Positions 9,626 through 21,686 of a stretch of DNA of 28,275 nucleotides are shown here, in pieces. Each line of letters begins with the position of its first letter. Position 1 is the first letter of the stretch. A model generated the notes under the pieces. That model did not search any database, was not told the DNA's origin, and was given only the letters and a program-made list of their open reading frames with translations. The translations under genes were made by a program, and so were the position numbers. Origin of the DNA: Heterotrichella gracilis (taxonomy: Eukaryota; Sar; Xanthophyceae; Tribonematales; Xanthonemataceae); the NCBI GenBank assembly GCA_032358255.1, contig JAULBX010028482.1, positions 1-28,275 on the forward strand, in the 5' to 3' direction.

Positions 9626-9826
9626 GGGCGCAGGCTCTGAGGCATGTGGGCAGGCTCTGAGGGGCATATTTGAGGGCATATGTGGAGCTAAATGGCAGAT
9701 TTTAGGGAGGCTGTATAATGGAGCACATTTCCCCTGCCAGTGGCAGGGGCGGACATTGTTGGGGGGATGCATGGAGAGCGCAAGGAATTCAGTCAGCCTA
9801 AGAGTACTAAGTGAGGGGGCAGGCTT
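9553..9826 (+). repeat. duplication of the last GRXS16 exon tail into the 3' untranslated region
   Basis: The coding end of exon 5 from GCGGGGCGGACATTGTTG through the stop and GGGGGCAGGCT-like sequence (9553-9636) recurs in degenerate form at 9741-9826, about 189 bp downstream. The copy still shows GGACATTGTT, CAAGGAA and AAGTGAGGG. It lies in the 3' untranslated region, before the TGTAA at 9876-9880. Confidence 0.8.
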
Positions 9827-12252
9827 CATAACGTGGGGCCTTGGGGCCTTTGCATATGGTGGCATGGACATAGAATGTAACAGGTATTGAAAATCTGGCC
9901 TGGTGTGGTGGAAGAGCCCACACAGTTGGGGGTAGGGAGGGTGATGGCAGCCAGCAGCAGAGTGTTGGATCTAAAGGAGGCTGTAGAAGTACTCAAAGCC
10001 CCTGTTGGCCCGCACATGATGTGCAGCCTGGGCCCCTTGCATGCCGCACAACTGGGTGTACGGTGCTATTTGCATGCAAGCGCCAAAATCACCTTAGCAA
10101 TTCGACGCCGATTGGACCGCATGGTCGCTGAGCGATGTCTCACGAATATGGTTTGATTTGTGAGAAATATGGTCACGAATATGGTTGTTAAGCCTCACAC
10201 TCTCCAATCTGCGCCAGCGCTGGGCCAGGCCCAGGGACAGCATTACACCCATTACCATAATTGAATGTTTTTTAGGCTATGCCTTGTGATCCACGCTGTT
10301 TGGTGTTTGGCGAGGTGGAACACGCCCTGTTGTGTGTGTTGTGCCTGGCTATGCCCTGTGGGCGTTTTCTTTCTTTCTTTCTTTTTTTCCACCAGCTTGT
10401 TGGCAATGACATCGTGTAACCCTATCGATGTAAATATTTACTTCCTGGACCTGGTCCATTGACAGTCTCGCACAGTGTTGTCACTTGATACGGCACCACT
10501 CGTATCCAACCGGCAGGGGTTGTAGTATCACCGCATGTTGTCCATGTCAAAGGTTACAGACCACACGGGAGCACATAGTAGTAAGCGTACTAAGCACTAC
10601 AGAAAGAGACAAGCAAAGGCCTTCAAATACCAGGCACTTTATCGGCCAATCAACACTCCCTTCTACATTTTACTATGATCCTCAACCTTGGTACTATTAC
10701 CCTAATCAATACCCTAAATGTTCACTATTTCTAATAACAGTCCCGCATCAGTACCTCCCCTCTCATGAGAAAACCGAGCACCTGCGAGCGCTGCATATAT
10801 CACAATCACAACCATGATTTAACTTGATCAGTCATGCGGGAAAACATCGTTTGAAATGTTGAAAATCAAAACGATAACACATGATGCTGCCGTACTCCAA
10901 AGCTGCATGACAGAGCGCTTACTCCGCGTACACAATGACGCGCCTAGGGCCACGCTAAGTCCACTCTAGGAATATTTACTATCATACAGCCAAAAAGCCT
11001 AAACTTGCATCATGTATCATACCCGTTCTAATGTACACAGTGCAGCTGAATTAAGTTACCATTATCAGCTACAAACTGTCTTGAATATAAGGATCTAATT
11101 AATGTCACAATTATGTCTTGCGCACTATCAATGTTCCAATCAATCAACGCTATAGCAATCATGTTGTGATGTTCCATAGCCAGAATCCTCCGAGCTGCTA
11201 AACTGGAAATCCAGCTCAGGCCCCACAACTTGGCGTATCCATATATCTCAACAACTGAATGCCAGTCAATATGGACGGTTGAATCCTAACAAGGAAACAC
11301 CACTGACTATGCTGTCAGCACGTACAACATCATGGAACCATCAGTCAACATGCGCATAGCCATGTAGCGACTGCGCAACCAATCCAAGCACACGTCGTCC
11401 AACTACCAGCTGTCCACCTATCATGGTATAAAACTTGTGATACCGCATTGAACCTATGGTATATGGGTCATCATAAATCCAACACGCTTCATGACAGTGT
11501 TCAACTGCGCTGTAAACTCCTTGCGCTCATTATGGCTACCAATGCTCACGCCATGTGCCGCTGCCAATCCAATTGGAAAAACCCATTGAACATCCTGACG
11601 GAAACAAGCTGCTTTTACGACTGACAACCACTGATATATGTCCATATTTTGCACTAATCAAACAGTATTTAACAAAATGCAAATTCAACCTGAGGACAGC
11701 CCACAGTCATGCCTGGTCCAGGCCTCCTCTACGAGTCGACCTGTCCCTGATCGGCATGCCTGCTTCGCCTCGCCCTTCGTCACCTCCGGGCTCGGCTACG
11801 CCTACTGTCCCTCTACCAGTCTGGGTGAGGGTGCATTCATGAGTCTGCAGGCGGCAGTACCCATATCTTTGTGCATCATGGGAATCCACAATTGCATTTT
11901 TCTTTGCCATGGCTGCAGCATCATGTTACATTGCCAAAACGCACTGCGGCCAGCTGAATGGCTGACATTCTTTGAGAATAAAAGGTGAAAAACCCCTGAA
12001 GCTTAGTTTGATAGAACCATACGCAATTCCCCAAACTTTGAGGAGCAAGTCCCTATCAATACATAGGAGAATTCCAGAGTCTTAACACGCTCGCGTGGTC
12101 TACTATTTTGCCCCATGCAAGAGCATGCCAAATACAGCAATAAGCTGTGCTGAAAGTCAAGGTGACATTCTAGCACCGAGCACCATGGCAGCGGGGTGAA
12201 TGCACCTGCGCCGCTCCCTGTCCTCAGGCTCGCCCTCCCTCCCCCGCACCCA
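9626..12252. other. 2.6-kb intergenic stretch with an AT-rich island; no recognised gene
   Basis: GRXS16 and the AI-2E-type gene converge on this stretch. The left part holds the GRXS16 3' region with local CAGGCTCTGAGG repeats near 9640 and a TTTC microsatellite near 10369-10392. From about 10430 to 11700 the sequence is clearly richer in A and T than its surroundings. On the - strand in this island there are protein-like open stretches near 11654-11454, 11448-11341 and 11290-11028, but each is broken by stops and I could not join them in phase. TTACA at 11926-11930 is a TGTAA signal for the AI-2E-type gene. Confidence 0.5.
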
Positions 12253-15200
12253 TCACGTCATGCCTGCAGTCCAGTTGCCCTCTGCCGCGCCTTCCGTAGA
12301 CCCTGCGCCCCCCTGGCCCCCCTCCTCCCTGTCACCCCCCACCGCACCCAACTCCTTGGCCGCGACTGCTGTCATGCTGCACGAGGGGTAGCGGATGCAG
12401 TAGTCCAGCGCAAACACAGTCATGGGCACTGCAGCAAGGGGTCAAGGACAGCGTGTTAGTAGAGATGGCGTGGGTGGATGCAGCAGTCCAAAGCTATCGT
12501 TCTGGCTACAATTAGTCGTTTCCGCCCTGATGCCCTACCAGTGGCAATTGTGATCCTATATGCAGCACGTTTGCCTCTAGCCCACAGTGCTGCACGCCAC
12601 TGAGACTTCCATAACCAGTCAGCGGCACCCCTGACATTTCACAACGTTGCAGAAGGTCTTAACCTCCTATTTTAAGATTGTGAACCTGGTCAGCTGCCAC
12701 GGTGCTTACTGCTAGAAGGCCTCAAAACCTTTGTACGTAAGCCAACCACTGGCTTGTGCCCCATCCTCCCCCTGGCGTCTGCTGCATCCCCCACTGCACC
12801 CCACACACCCCATACACACACCCCACACCCCCGCACCTGCCAGCAGCAGCCCCCACACGCCCATGCTGTGCTCCGCCACCACCAACACCGTCAGCACCAG
12901 CAGCGGGTGCAGCTTGAGGTGGGCGGAGTAGATGGCGGGGTTGAGACCGTACGCCTCCACGCAGTGGATGAAGGTCACCATCACCATCACAAGGAGCAGC
13001 TGCAGGGGGGGATTTTATTTTTGCAGTCAGTCACACGCATGTATTTGCATGCAGCAGCAGCACAGCCAATCTAGCAGTCTGTCCTCCAGGGAAGCAGGGA
13101 AGGGAGGGTGACCATTATGCGGACAACGATTAACAACTGGGCAGGATTCGGCTGCGTTTACCTTGAGGAAGCCATACTCGGTGAGCGCCACAAAGCCGAT
13201 TGGGATGGTGGAGATGAACACGCCCGCAATGGGGATGAAGCTGCAGATGAACACAAACAGGGACAGGATGCCAATCCCCGGGATGAGCAGCAGCCACATG
13301 CCACAGGCGGTGAGGGCGGTGTTCACCAGGGCGATGCGAGACTGCGGGGCAAGGGGAGGGAGGGAGGGGGGGGGTCAATGTGGTGATTTTATATGTGTGG
13401 TGTGGTGCAGGTTGTGTGCCACAGCAGTGAGCATTATAACTGCTTGGGCATGTGCTTGTCCCCATTATTTCAGAGGCACAGATTATTTAAATTGGCAAGT
13501 GGCGAGTCAATTGCTTGGCACACACATGCATATACACTCCTTGCCCATATACTGGCCTGGTGCCGCCCCCTTACCACCACAATGCACTCACCATTAGCGT
13601 GTTTGCTGAAAACAACGCCTTCCATCTTACCGCCACCACCATCGCTACCACCCACGCATTTACCCGCAAGTGCGCATTCATAGCCTTGCCTTTCAAACCC
13701 ACCTGTGCCTGCAGCGCCTTCCCAAACAGTCTGCCAAATACCTCAACCACCGGCGCCACCTCGTTGTACAGCGGCGCCAGGCGCGAGGTCTGCAGGGAGG
13801 TCACCCCGCGCACGATGACTGGCCAGTCCCACACCATGAGGAAGCTGAGGACCATGGACACAGCAGCCTGCGGTGGGGGGGGGAGTGGGAGGTGGGTGTG
13901 TGTGCGCCTGATGTGAGGAGGGCGCCTGGCACCCCCTCAAGCAACACTGTAGCAGGTCATGGGGGGAACATTTGTTAAAGGACAGCTTGTATGAGGGTCA
14001 ATACTGCTCTGATTAATGCATTTGACAGTGACAGAACAAGATATGAAAAGCCACCTGGACACAGGAGGTTCCAATTATGGTTTTGCAAGCCGGAGCAACA
14101 CGTGACTGGTATATACAAGGTGTTTTGTTTATTACTATGCACTTGGATAACGCGCACAACAACCTTCGAACTATTTTCCATGCGAGGCAAAGCCAGTGTT
14201 CCCCACTGCGCACCTGCACCGCGAACCGCGTTGTGAATGACAGCAGGTTTGACGTGAATGACACGGCTGTGTCTGTGTAGTTCTTCAGCATCTTCTGCAG
14301 CACGGTGCCCAGGTACAGGATGCGGTCATCAGCGGACCAGGTCTGCAGGCAGGGGAGGGGCATTACGATAAAGCAAGGTAAAAGGCAAGGTGAGGGAGCA
14401 TACATGGCTGGTTTTCCTGATAGGGAGGCATGAACCCATGTCATTCCGTGGCATTCAGCAGCAAAGTTTGCAGCAAGCAGCACATTCTGGTTTTAGCAGC
14501 GTGTGCCTGGCTGTGCATGGATGGGTGTGTACTGCTTGGCCTCGCATGCAGCGTGGAACAATTGGCCAGACGCATGCACTGCTCATATAATCCGGCAATT
14601 CCGCAGCAGGGTCCTTGCCTAAACCCCTCAGTACACCTTAAGTGGTTACAATCAATAGTTTAACAGAAAAAATGTGATATCCAATCCAAATCAATACGAC
14701 CATGCAAAAGCACGCAGTCCAGATACATATACATGTATAACTTCTCAAAAAAATAGCATGCTGGGTTCATTTTAAAGCAACAATCATGACTCTGTTAAAG
14801 TAGTCGTATTCATGCATCCCCCCCTTTTGTTGCGCACCGTGAGGTCCCTGAGCCCCATTGAATTTGTGATGTCGTCGCTGGTGGCCAAGAAAATGAAGCG
14901 CTCCAGCTGGTCCATCACGCCATCCCTAGGGCCAAGGGGAGCAGCAAGTTAGTGGAGGCGGGCACGAGATGGGGTGGGGGAAGGGGTCACGCAGGCACAC
15001 ATCCACTGTGGGCTGCAGGTGGTGCAGTTGAATGGGGCCAGCAGTGCGTAGGGTCCATCGGAAATTGACAACCAGGAGGAGGGTGGTCAAATCCAAGCAG
15101 ATTGTGCAATTGAATTGGCAAGACACCAGGTTTGGGGTGTAGGGGTTTGCCATGCAGCATGGAATGGTTGAGCAAGTGGTTTGCTCACGCACCCCAGCCC

Positions 15201-16791
15201 CGCCCGCATCTTCTCCAGCACCACCACCCAGATGTTGTCGCTCTGTAATCGGCTCACAAAGTCGGCACCCTCACGCACAATGTCGGGGATCTGCACAGCA
15301 CAACAGGGGAGGGAGGGATGAGCCACAGGTGAGGCATGCGCAAGGCTACACACACGCCAGCAGTAGTGTGCTCGTACGGTGAGTGCATGTTCATCCCAAA
15401 CTCTTACATATGCTGCATGAAGGGCGCCAGAGCCTGCCCATGCATGGTGTGAAGCAATGGGTTCATGAACCACAACTATTTCCTTCCCCTATTCTTCATT
15501 CATGGATTATTCTCCTTGATAGGGTTCCCTACCATGCCCGCTCCCAGTACCGGGCCCCCACTACCCAGCCCACTACCCCTCCCCACCCACTTCCCCGCAC
15601 CCACGCCCCGCACCGTCATGACCCCAAACAGCGTGACCAGCGACACGATTGCTGCAAAGTACAGCAGCACCATGAGCCTGTGGCGGGTGGCGGGACCAAG
15701 CCTGGCCAGGGGCTGCAGCTGGCTGGCCCATCGCACAAAGTTGATGCCGATGAAGGAGACGATGAAGGTGCCCATGGCGATCTGCGACACGCACACTCCA
15801 GATCAAAATTACACAGAAAAGCAGTGAGTTCACCATGTGGGTCAAGCATGCTGCTTGTGTGTCAACAATGGAGTCAGAAAATGGGAATTTTGGTTTCTTG
15901 TCACGTGGCACGAAAGTTCAAGGTATGAGCAGATGGTCCCTCACGCGAGGGCCTGCTAGGCATAACAAGGCATGAGGGTCCAGGTGGCTTTTGACGCCCA
16001 CACTACCGCCAGGCACATTGCGTGAACACACCCGAGCATGCCTATGGCACTAAGGCTGCAGCACTATGGAACTATGCATATGGCCGAACGGCGAGGGACT
16101 GCACACCCCCTGCATTGGCCAGTGACCTCTGACCATAAACCAACTGCATACACACACCAATGCAATGTGGGCAAGTGGTGCTGCAGCGGGTGCAGCGGGT
16201 GCTTGTGTGCTGCAGCATTCATATCTGAACCCTGTAACATGCAGCCCGGCACACACTCCACGGGTGGCTGTGCGGTGCTGCACTCACCTCGCCCCATGCA
16301 CACACACATATGCACAATTCCCAAATGCACCGTCTCCCTGCCATGCTGTGCACCCTTCCCAGCCGTATACCTACCCCAAAGAAGTCCTTGAGCTGCATGA
16401 GGAGCGTGCCCACCGTCAGCCAGCACAGCAGCTTGTTCCAGGGCAGCTCAAACACCCACTGGAAGTGCTCCGCGAGGGGCTTCACCTGCGGGCCCTGGCT
16501 ACCACCCTGGCTCCAGCTGTCTGCTGGAAGAGAGCTCTCAGTCGCAGCATGGGCCAGGACGGGCCTAGCCCCCGTGGTGCCTCGCCTACCCCCCGGGGCG
16601 CTAGCTAGGGACTTGGCATGGCTGTGGTGGGGTGGTGGGGAGGGCAATTGGGTCCTGGCTGGTAGGTGGAGGCTGTGGTGGAAAGCCGCATTGTGGTTGG
16701 AGCGTTGAGGCGGTGTAAGCTTGGAGCACTGCGCACTCCGTGTGGGCTGCGCGTTCCAGCACCTGCGCTGGTTCATGAGGGGCGCATGCAT
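12253..16791 (-). CDS. AI-2E transporter family (UPF0118) membrane protein with transit-like leader, 9 exons, about 527 aa
   Basis: Exons on the - strand are 16791-16375, 15781-15614, 15290-15193, 14925-14838, 14342-14214, 13867-13703, 13341-13162, 12999-12837 and 12428-12253; all are GT-AG and in phase. The family signature is in the last third: a FIPIAGVFISTIP block, then GFVALTEYG, EAYGLNPAIYSAHLKLHPLL and GVWGLLLAVPMTVF, as in bacterial TqsA/PerM-type proteins. Several strongly hydrophobic segments occur from exon 1 onward. The first 85 or so residues are rich in Arg, Ser, His, Ala and Pro with few acids, which suggests an organellar, probably plastid, transit peptide. The start is the first in-frame ATG; another lies 15 bases downstream, and an intron inside the leader cannot be excluded. 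Substrate is unknown: members export diverse small molecules or sodium. The C-terminal tail after the last conserved block is Gly/Glu-rich. Confidence 0.85.
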
Positions 16792-17527
16792 GTGGTCCCA
16801 ATGTGTCCCAATGCCCCTGCTCCTGCGTTCTAGCCTACTGTCGTTCACCGATGGGCAGAAAGAATAGCAATACGTACTTTAGTCGCTATTGTTAGCCGCA
16901 ATGAAACCTGTTGAATGTGCCTGCTAATCCCCTTCGTGCCTGTCGAAGTTGTGTCCATGCAATGCACAACAGCAAGCGAGGGTTCACAACCACGCAGGTA
17001 AACAGTTCCTAGCACAGAGATAGCAATACTGTGATGAACACCGTACTGTGCTGCTTTAATAGGGTTTTGCATTAGTGCCGTTTATGTGCACTGCACACTG
17101 ACTCCACAGCCCGGGAGCCCACCAGCCAGCCGCAGAAGAGTTTCACAAGGGCTGGAAACGAGGCGTGCAACGAAGACTCCCCTTTGCAAAAGCTCAAACA
17201 AGCCAAGAGGGGCTTGCACGATGCGGGTTGGCTGTGCCACGTTGTTATTGAACAACTAGAGTGGAGGCGTAGGGTGTTATGTGCGACTGTGGGATGCGTT
17301 AACGGCTGTGCCATGCCTTGAAAAACTTTCTGCATGCATGCATATATGGCCTCAAACCCAGCTTAGGGTGGCAGTACACTAACATAGCGGTGGCATCGGT
17401 AGAAAAGACAAAGGATATTCGTCGACAGTTCTTTGCGCTCCATATATATTAGGACAACACACCCTTCTGCTGTCATCATCAGTACAGACCAGGCAAGTGG
17501 TGTACCTTGACCACAAGAGACGCCAGC
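16792..17527. other. divergent spacer between the AI-2E-type gene and the RGG-rich gene
   Basis: About 735 bp separate the two start codons, which point away from each other, so promoters for both should lie here. I see no recognised gene and no clear core promoter element. Frames in the stretch are short and unlike any family I know. Confidence 0.5.
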
Positions 17528-20500
17528 ATGGCAGAGGAGGAGGAAGAGCGTCTGGAGCTGGATGACTTTGATCCGGACGAAGAGTACGTAGACTATGGCG
17601 AGGAAGAGTTGCTGGAAGGTGCGGATGGCACCCCGCTGGTCCACATTGGGGTTGGGGTTGTTTGTTGCCAGACTATGCTAGCACCTCGGGGTTTGGTAGT
17701 TGACACCGCTATTCTGTGCACAGACTTTGAAGACGAGGAGTACGTGGCTGTTGATGATGAGGACGAGGAGCCAGGTAGGGTGCCAGCTGCCACAGCACGC
17801 CTTGCACCGTGCATTGCAGGAACTCACCGCTGGTTTGAGGATTGGTTCATGCACGAGTCTATGCGCTAAAGGACTTGTTGTGTGTGTGCCCTCTCCAGAG
17901 CCAGCAGCAGCAGCAGCAGGTGGTGAAGCCAGCGCTGCAGCTGCCACACAACCCTCCACCAGGTACCCCTCCGCACATCGCTTGCATACACTTGACCCTG
18001 GTTGCAACTGCACTTTTGTAGGTTCTCATGAGCTGTGGCAGCTGTGCACTTAGGCAGCTGTGCACTCCTGAGCTGGCACTCCTGAGGCTGTGCACTGTAA
18101 CTGGGCATTGCCAGGCATCGCGATGAGTTACATTGCAAAAGACCCTGGTTGCAACTGGCACTTTGTAGGTTCTACGTTCAGTGCATACCCGTGCATGTTG
18201 GCCCTGTGGTATGTGCACGTGTGGTCGCCTAACCCTGGTGCCTTGCCCTCTGCAGTGGGGTGGGTGGCAGTGAAGCAAGTCGCGGTCCAGCGGGCCCGTC
18301 TAAGGGCGGGCAGGAGGGTCCACATAGCTCTCAGAGAGGGTCACCCTACCAGGTGAGTGTGCTTGCACCAATAGAAGATGGCGTTGCTGGTGCTGCTGGT
18401 GCTGGGTGTGTTCTGCAACGCCATGCTGCTGCTGCTGCTGCTGTCATTTGTTAAAAACGCCACTGGCTGTCCCTGACATATGTGTGCCCCCTGGCAGGAG
18501 ATTCGGTTCCGGAATGGCAGGGGTGGTCAGGGCGAGCGAGGGTGGGGCAGGGAGGGAGGGGAAGGGCGTGGCGAGCGGGGCCGGGGGCGGGGCATGCGGG
18601 GAAGAGGGGACAGGGAGGGGCAGTATGGCAGGGGAGGGCGGTGGGGGCAGGATAGGGGGAGAGACGCGTTTGATGGTAAGCAGCCGCCATGTCACCTATC
18701 CCACCCACACACCCACACACCCACACACCCACACGCACACCCCTTTGCATGTTTTGGCCCTAGCCAATATATCACCTGGTCCGCATGCATCATCCAGTCA
18801 GATGGCACCGCACACACCACCCCTAAAGGTAGACAACTTTGCCCAGACATGTGGATGCAAGTGTGGATGCACGCAATGCCGCTGCAATATGTCAGGTACA
18901 TCACCCTCGTGCAGCGTTACCAGATTGCATGCGTGTATGCGCTCGACACGTGATGTTGCGCAAAAGACCTTACCCAGGTTGCCTTGTGTCCCCCCAGGTC
19001 CCAACCAATTGCGCCCCAGCTACAACCAGTCGGGCAGGGGCCCCAGGATGCCCCCACCAATACACCCCATGCAAGGGCCCATGCAGACAGGGATGCAGGG
19101 CGAGGGCCTGCCACTCAATGTGCTAGGCTTCCCCCCCATGATGATGGGTGGTGCTTCAATGATGATGCCTGGCATGATGCCTGGCATTATGCCGCGAGGA
19201 ATGCCGATGGGCATGGGGCCCATGGGAGGCCCACTGCCCCCCATGCAGCAGGAGGGACCGCAGCAATTCAACAATGGCAAGCGGCACCGGGATGCTGGCC
19301 ATGAGGTGCGCCACCCCCACCTCCAACCCTCGGCCAGCCCTGAACACTCTAATGCAGGCATATGGGGGGAGGGGGGCAGGGATGGATGAAAGCAGTGTTT
19401 GGCAGGCCAATTTGATGCTGAAAAGGGCCATTGTCATAAGGTGTCTTCTGTTGGGGCCTCATAATAAACGGATGCTAATGTAAGGACTGGGTCATCATGG
19501 GATGTGACCAGACTTTTGCTGACGTACACTATTTTGATACCAACATTCCATCAAGACCCAGCCGATACAACATCCATGCTCCAGTGGTCCTATTTTAGGA
19601 GTCAATGATGGGCATGGGATGCTGTAGGGTATGTGCATTGTGCTCCATGCTATGTCTGCTTTGACCGGGTACAGTAGGGAACATTGTGGAAACGAGGGCT
19701 TCTCTTGTTGACACCTTATCCTTAACCCATGCGCCTGGGCAGGGTCAAGCGTTTATTAACATCATTTTTGTGTCCTGGCGGCATCCGCAGATGGAGCGTA
19801 GGGGGTATGAGGAGCCTCCCCAGCAGCGCCCTCGACCCGCGTTCCAGCCCCTTGCGATGCCCAGCCCCTTGCGGCCCGCTCCACCCATGGGGCCGCGCCC
19901 TCCACTGTTTGGTGAAGGTGGGCCAATACCCCCGCGTGTCTCCCCGGGCCGCATGCGCCCTGACCCCCTCCACCAGGGTGAGGCAATGCCCCAAGGCGAG
20001 GATGCGTGGCGCCCAGCTGAGGACGAGTGGCGCCGCGCCCAGCAGCCGCACGCGCCACAGGGGCATGCAGGCGGTCCGCGGCCACCACCAGGGAGGTGGG
20101 TGCATTGAGCAGTGCGTGCAGCAGCACACTACCTGGATGCTGCCCTTGTGTCATCAACACCTCACTGGGATGTGCGCTGCCATATCCCAGTAGGCACATG
20201 CTGCCAGGCCAATTACACCTGGTGCGATTAGAAGAATCGCGCCTTTCTAGCCTGTCGTTGATGTGACAACTGATGCACTGCTATCCCCGCCTCCCTAGGC
20301 CCGCCTACCCGAGACCACCCCAGCACCACAGGGGACCATCACAATCGGAAGGGCCACATGGTGCGTGTCAACACTCGTTTACCACACACCAGAAATATGC
20401 CCTGTGTGCCCCTCACGTTCATTTGTTGGCCATGCTGCTTGCACTGCAACTGGTGTAACCCGTGTGACACCGACAGTGCGAGTAGGCCTCCCATATACGT

Positions 20501-21686
20501 GCAACACTTGCATGTGATTCTGTACTGTCCATGAAGGCTGCACTCCACCGCCGTCCCTCCTGCACATGGGCGACAATGCTGCGGTGGTGTTGGCCTTGTG
20601 TTATCCGACCCGCCCCCTCCCCCTTCGCAGGTGCTCGTCCAGACGCCCCCTCCCCTGTCCGACCTGCCGCTCCTCCCCCTCCCACTGAGGAGCAGCTGGC
20701 GGCGCAGCGTGCGGAGCAGGCGGCACTAGCGGAGGAATTGCGCAAGGAGAAAGAGGTGAGCGGACCTGGAAACCCCTGATGTGAGCACTGTGACAGCACC
20801 AAGGCACCCGTGTAGCCCAACTGCATTCTTCCCACCGTCCTTGCTTCCGGCCATCACACACTTTACATCTGCATTGGGTTGAGCATACCTGGTAATGCTC
20901 ATTGGGTTACCAAACTGGAACGGCATGTGCTTATGTATTCAACCCATCATTCGTCGCATGAATCATGACCTTCCAACTGCACCGCATCGGTGATTATTTG
21001 CATTATTAAGGCAACTTCAGAGTGTTGAAAATCATACCAAACCGACCAGCGTCTGTGCTTGCCAGGCGAAGACCAAGCACCTGCAGCAGATCAAGGCTGC
21101 CATGGACCAGCAGAACAAGAAGATTGCGCAGATCCAGCGGCGCATGGCTGAGAAGGCCAAGGAGGAGGCGCTCAAGGCCAAACAGCGCGAGATTGAGGCC
21201 ATGCGTCGGCGCATCGCGGACATGGAGGCGGCGGTCAAGAACAAGGCGGCGCCATCCACTGCGGGGCCGGAGGAGCCGGTGCTGGTGGGGGAGGAGGGGG
21301 TGGTGGGCGAGGAAGAGGAGCAGGGGAAGGAGGTGGGTGATGGGACCGGGATGGCATGCTGCCGGTTGTGAGCTGATTGCAGAGCGCTGCACATGCTACC
21401 TGTGTATGTGCGTGTACTGCCAAGTGGGTACATGGTGGCCTGTGCTCGCGCATTTGCATGACAATGCCCGCCAGGCGCTCTATTCCACCATGAGGTTGTG
21501 CTCCCTGTGCAGGCACATGCTGTGGGCAACGGGGATCACGCGCCTGGCGAGGGTGACAACGGCGAGCAAGAGCAGGAGCGGGTGTCGGTGCTGGAGCGCC
21601 TGTCCCGGCCCGCCCAGGTGCAGGCTGCTGACCTGCGGGAGCAGCTGGACGCGGCCAGGAGGAAGCGCACGCAGCCACCCATGTAG
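17528..21686 (+). CDS. acidic, RGG-box, Met/Pro-rich coiled-coil protein of unknown function, 11 exons, 573 aa
   Basis: Exons are 17528-17618, 17724-17774, 17899-17962, 18256-18352, 18498-18675, 18998-19305, 19791-20095, 20299-20360, 20631-20755, 21066-21332 and 21513-21686; all junctions are GT-AG and the frame is kept through ten introns. Residues 1-48 are strongly acidic. Residues about 102-160 form an RGG/RG box with many Arg-Gly units. Residues about 161-365 are rich in Met, Pro, Gly and Gln, with several MMPGM-like units. Residues about 400-500 (LAAQRAEQAALAEELRKEKE and the next exon) are a long charged coiled coil, and the C-terminus has VLERLSRPAQV. No RRM, KH or zinc finger is visible. 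RGG boxes usually bind RNA and favour condensates, so an RNA-processing role is an inference only. The ATG at 17528 opens the acidic stretch. No homologue is recognised. Confidence 0.8.
17994..18172. repeat. 147-bp-spaced duplication in intron 3 of the RGG-rich gene
   Basis: GACCCTGGTTGCAACTG followed by CACTTTTGTAGGTTCT occurs at 17994-18026, and nearly the same sequence recurs at 18141-18172. Between them, 18037-18098 carries short repeats of GGCAGCTGTGCACT and CTGGCACTCCTGAG type. All lie between exons 3 and 4. Confidence 0.8.
18700..18745. repeat. CCCACACA-type microsatellite in intron 5 of the RGG-rich gene
   Basis: Four to five units of an ACACCCAC octamer run follow the exon 5 donor by about 25 bases. 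A similar C/A-rich tract lies at 12798-12830, just beyond the donor of the AI-2E-type exon 12999-12837. Confidence 0.85.

Noticed and set aside
18406..19389. 327-codon + strand frame as a single exon
   Set aside because: It runs through introns 5 and 6 of the RGG-rich gene; only its 18998-19305 part is in the coding frame of that gene.
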